Shown here: piece by piece, positions 5,511 to 6,351 of the stretch
Layout of the letters: every line of letters begins with the position of its first letter
Position numbering within the stretch: position 1 is the first letter of the stretch
NCBI GenBank assembly: GCA_009786775.1
Contig: WQRL01000110.1
Span: 1 to 6,351, forward strand
Length of the DNA stretch: 6,351 nucleotides
Direction: 5' to 3'
Source: Oscillospiraceae bacterium
GTDB lineage: Bacteria; Bacillota; Clostridia; Oscillospirales; Oscillospiraceae
Notes under the pieces: model-generated
The model's database searches: none
Told to the model about the DNA's origin: nothing
The model's input: the letters and a program-made list of their open reading frames with translations, nothing else
Translations under genes and position numbers: made by a program

Positions 5511-5536
5511 AGTGCGGTTATAACCGCACTATTTTT
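5511..5536 (+). terminator. Intrinsic terminator
   Basis: A perfect 20-base palindrome (5511-5530, arms AGTGCGGTTA/TAACCGCACT) is followed by ATTTTTA. The stem is 8 pairs with a TATA loop, or up to 10. The T run is on the + side only; the other side reads GCGTGCTAAAATT, a poor tail for the convergent ABC gene. As no + strand protein gene precedes it closely, it most simply ends the candidate RNA. Confidence 0.75.
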
Positions 5537-5637
5537 AGTGAGGGGCTCTTCTCTTCATTCGCCGCCCTTTCTGTGCAAAACTCTAAACCACGAAACTCAG
5601 TTCCCGGCAGTATAATTTCTATATAGCCATAGCCGAG

Positions 5638-6351
5638 CTAGTCAGGTGAGGTCAGGACGATTCTGCCTTCGCTGTCCATGTGGATGTGGAGCCTGTTGTT
5701 CTTGAGATCCATCTTGTCGAGAAGTTCCCTTGGAATTTGTACCCTGCCGGCCCTGTCGAGCACTGCAAGCTCCAGTTGCTCACCGTGGGAAAAGCCTTCC
5801 AGGCCTGCGAGTTTGGTGGCGTAGCCATGGTTCATAATAAATTCGCTGGAGGTCTTTCCATCGCGGATGGCCACTACCCTTTCTACTTTTTTGGAAATAT
5901 CCCTGTCGTGGGTGACTATTATTATGGTCGTGCCCAGCTCCTTATTGACCCTGCGGAACATGTCCATTATGGCATCGGTGGTGCCGCTGTCCACGCTGCC
6001 TGTCGGCTCATCGGCAAGCAGGATGGTGGGATTGTTGGCCAGGGACAGTGCGATGGCCACCCTCTGCTGCTCTCCGCCCGAGAGCTGACCCAAGCGGTGC
6101 TGTGCGCGCTTGTCCATGTCCATAAGGGCAAGCAGATCCATGGCTCTTTCCTTCTTATTTTGCATCAGGCTATCAGTATTAAACTGCATGGGCATCATTA
6201 CATTTTCCACTGCTGAGAGATAGGGGATGAGGTTGCGGGCGTTATTTTGCCAGACGAAGCCTACGGTTTGCTTCTTGTAGTCCACAAGATCCTTCTCGCT
6301 GAGCTTAAATAAATCCTTCCCATCGACGGTGAGTTTTCCCGCCGAAGGCTT
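5638..6351 (-). CDS. ABC exporter ATPase (MacB/LolD type) with fused AbrB-like domain, N-terminus outside window
   Basis: The frame is open to the window edge; 237 residues are visible, starting at KPSAGKLTVDGKDL, which in this family follows the Walker A loop, so about 45 N-terminal residues lie outside. Visible motifs in order: Q-loop (VGFVWQNN, ~31-37), signature LSGGEQQRV (~90), Walker B ILLADEP (~110), D-loop GSVD and the switch His in VTHD (~148). The protein hydrolyses ATP to drive a MacB/FtsX-like permease; the permease gene is not in view. After the ATPase domain, residues ~193-234 (LDRAGRVQIPRELLDKM ... EGRIVL) match the AbrB/SpoVT swapped-hairpin fold. In AbrB this binds DNA; in an ABC ATPase it may instead serve dimerisation or regulation. 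No clear terminator follows the TAG at 5638-5640. Confidence 0.9.
   Translation of the reverse strand, partial: KPSAGKLTVDGKDLFKLSEKDLVDYKKQTVGFVWQNNARNLIPYLSAVENVMMPMQFNTDSLMQNKKERAMDLLALMDMDKRAQHRLGQLSGGEQQRVAIALSLANNPTILLADEPTGSVDSGTTDAIMDMFRRVNKELGTTIIIVTHDRDISKKVERVVAIRDGKTSSEFIMNHGYATKLAGLEGFSHGEQLELAVLDRAGRVQIPRELLDKMDLKNNRLHIHMDSEGRIVLTSPD

Larger units (their letters stand above)
5228..5536 (+). ncRNA. Candidate structured RNA with 40-position stem and terminator
   Basis: This stretch has no protein gene but a chain of helices on the + strand. Bases 5244-5283 pair with 5350-5389 without a bulge: 34 Watson-Crick pairs, 5 G-U pairs and one G-A mismatch (5276/5357). The apical 66 bases (5284-5349) hold smaller alternatives, including CCTGG at 5289-5293, which can pair with CCAGG at 5308 or at 5327. 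A 9-pair hairpin, 5390-5398 with 5407-5415, abuts the long stem; then come 5434-5439/5444-5449 and 5454-5460/5476-5482, and an intrinsic terminator at 5511-5536. All seven wobbles in the first two helices are G-U on the + strand. A short 4-pair hairpin (5228-5241) precedes the stem; TGCTTATAG at 5231-5239 could be a poor -10, putting the 5' end near 5246. It does not match RNase P, tmRNA, SRP RNA or 6S RNA by their known core motifs. Exact ends and function are unknown. Confidence 0.55.

Noticed and set aside
5228..5536. 6S RNA, RNase P RNA, SRP RNA or tmRNA
   Set aside because: The long stem lacks the open bubble of 6S RNA. The GAGGAAAGUCC core of RNase P, the GGAAGGAAGCAGCC segment of SRP RNA and the tRNA-like CCA end of tmRNA are not found.
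5680..6216. Open frame of 178 codons on the + strand
   Set aside because: It lies antisense to the ABC ATPase, whose motifs are unmistakable; it is a reading-frame shadow.
1..6351. CRISPR array, tRNA, rRNA, phage integrase or attachment site
   Set aside because: No short regularly spaced repeats, no tRNA or rRNA cores, and no integrase or transposase coding sequence were seen.

Overview
The window looks like part of a low-to-medium GC Gram-positive (Bacillota/Clostridia-like) chromosome. Five genes have strong AGGAGG-type ribosome binding sites. Two encode lipoproteins with lipobox signal peptides, and the ABC ATPase resembles the MacB/LolD-type exporters common in Clostridia. The species cannot be named from the sequence. 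The first gene carries a BACON domain, which is best known from Bacteroidota, so transfer or a gut/uncultured Clostridia origin is possible but unproven.

Layout. (1) Bases 1-888, + strand: the C-terminal part of an exported zinc metalloprotease (BACON domain followed by an HExxHxxGxxD protease). (2) 958-2427, +: a lipoprotein with one copy of an unrecognised ~190-residue module (A), then a Big2-like Ig domain and an InlB B-repeat-like C-terminus; an imperfect terminator-like hairpin follows. (3) 2552-3239, +: a coupled pair of small membrane proteins of 61 and 166 residues, the second starting at TTG. (4) 3321-4721, +: a second lipoprotein with two more copies of the module (B and C) and no Big2 or B-repeat domain. 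(5) 4825-5151, -: a small cytoplasmic SH3-like protein with its own extended -10 promoter. (6) 5191-5637: no protein gene. It holds a 40-position, nearly perfect stem, three further hairpins and an intrinsic terminator, together a good candidate for an unannotated structured RNA on the + strand. (7) 5638-6351, -: the C-terminal part of an ABC exporter ATPase with an AbrB-like domain fused to its end.

The + strand genes up to 4721 look like an exported or envelope-associated set: a secreted protease, two surface lipoproteins sharing a module, and two membrane proteins between them. No pathway can be assigned. The lipoprotein genes show clear recombination. A 77-nt segment is 76/77 identical between modules A and C, and a 53-nt segment is fully identical between B and C. 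The second gene ends where an 11-nt deletion relative to the first throws it into a stop codon. Beyond the stop lie a decayed Big2 remnant and half of the terminator found after the first gene.

The most interesting item is the 5228-5536 candidate RNA. All seven wobble positions in its first two helices are G-U when read on the + strand and would be A-C mismatches on the other strand. That points to a transcribed, selected RNA rather than a chance DNA palindrome.
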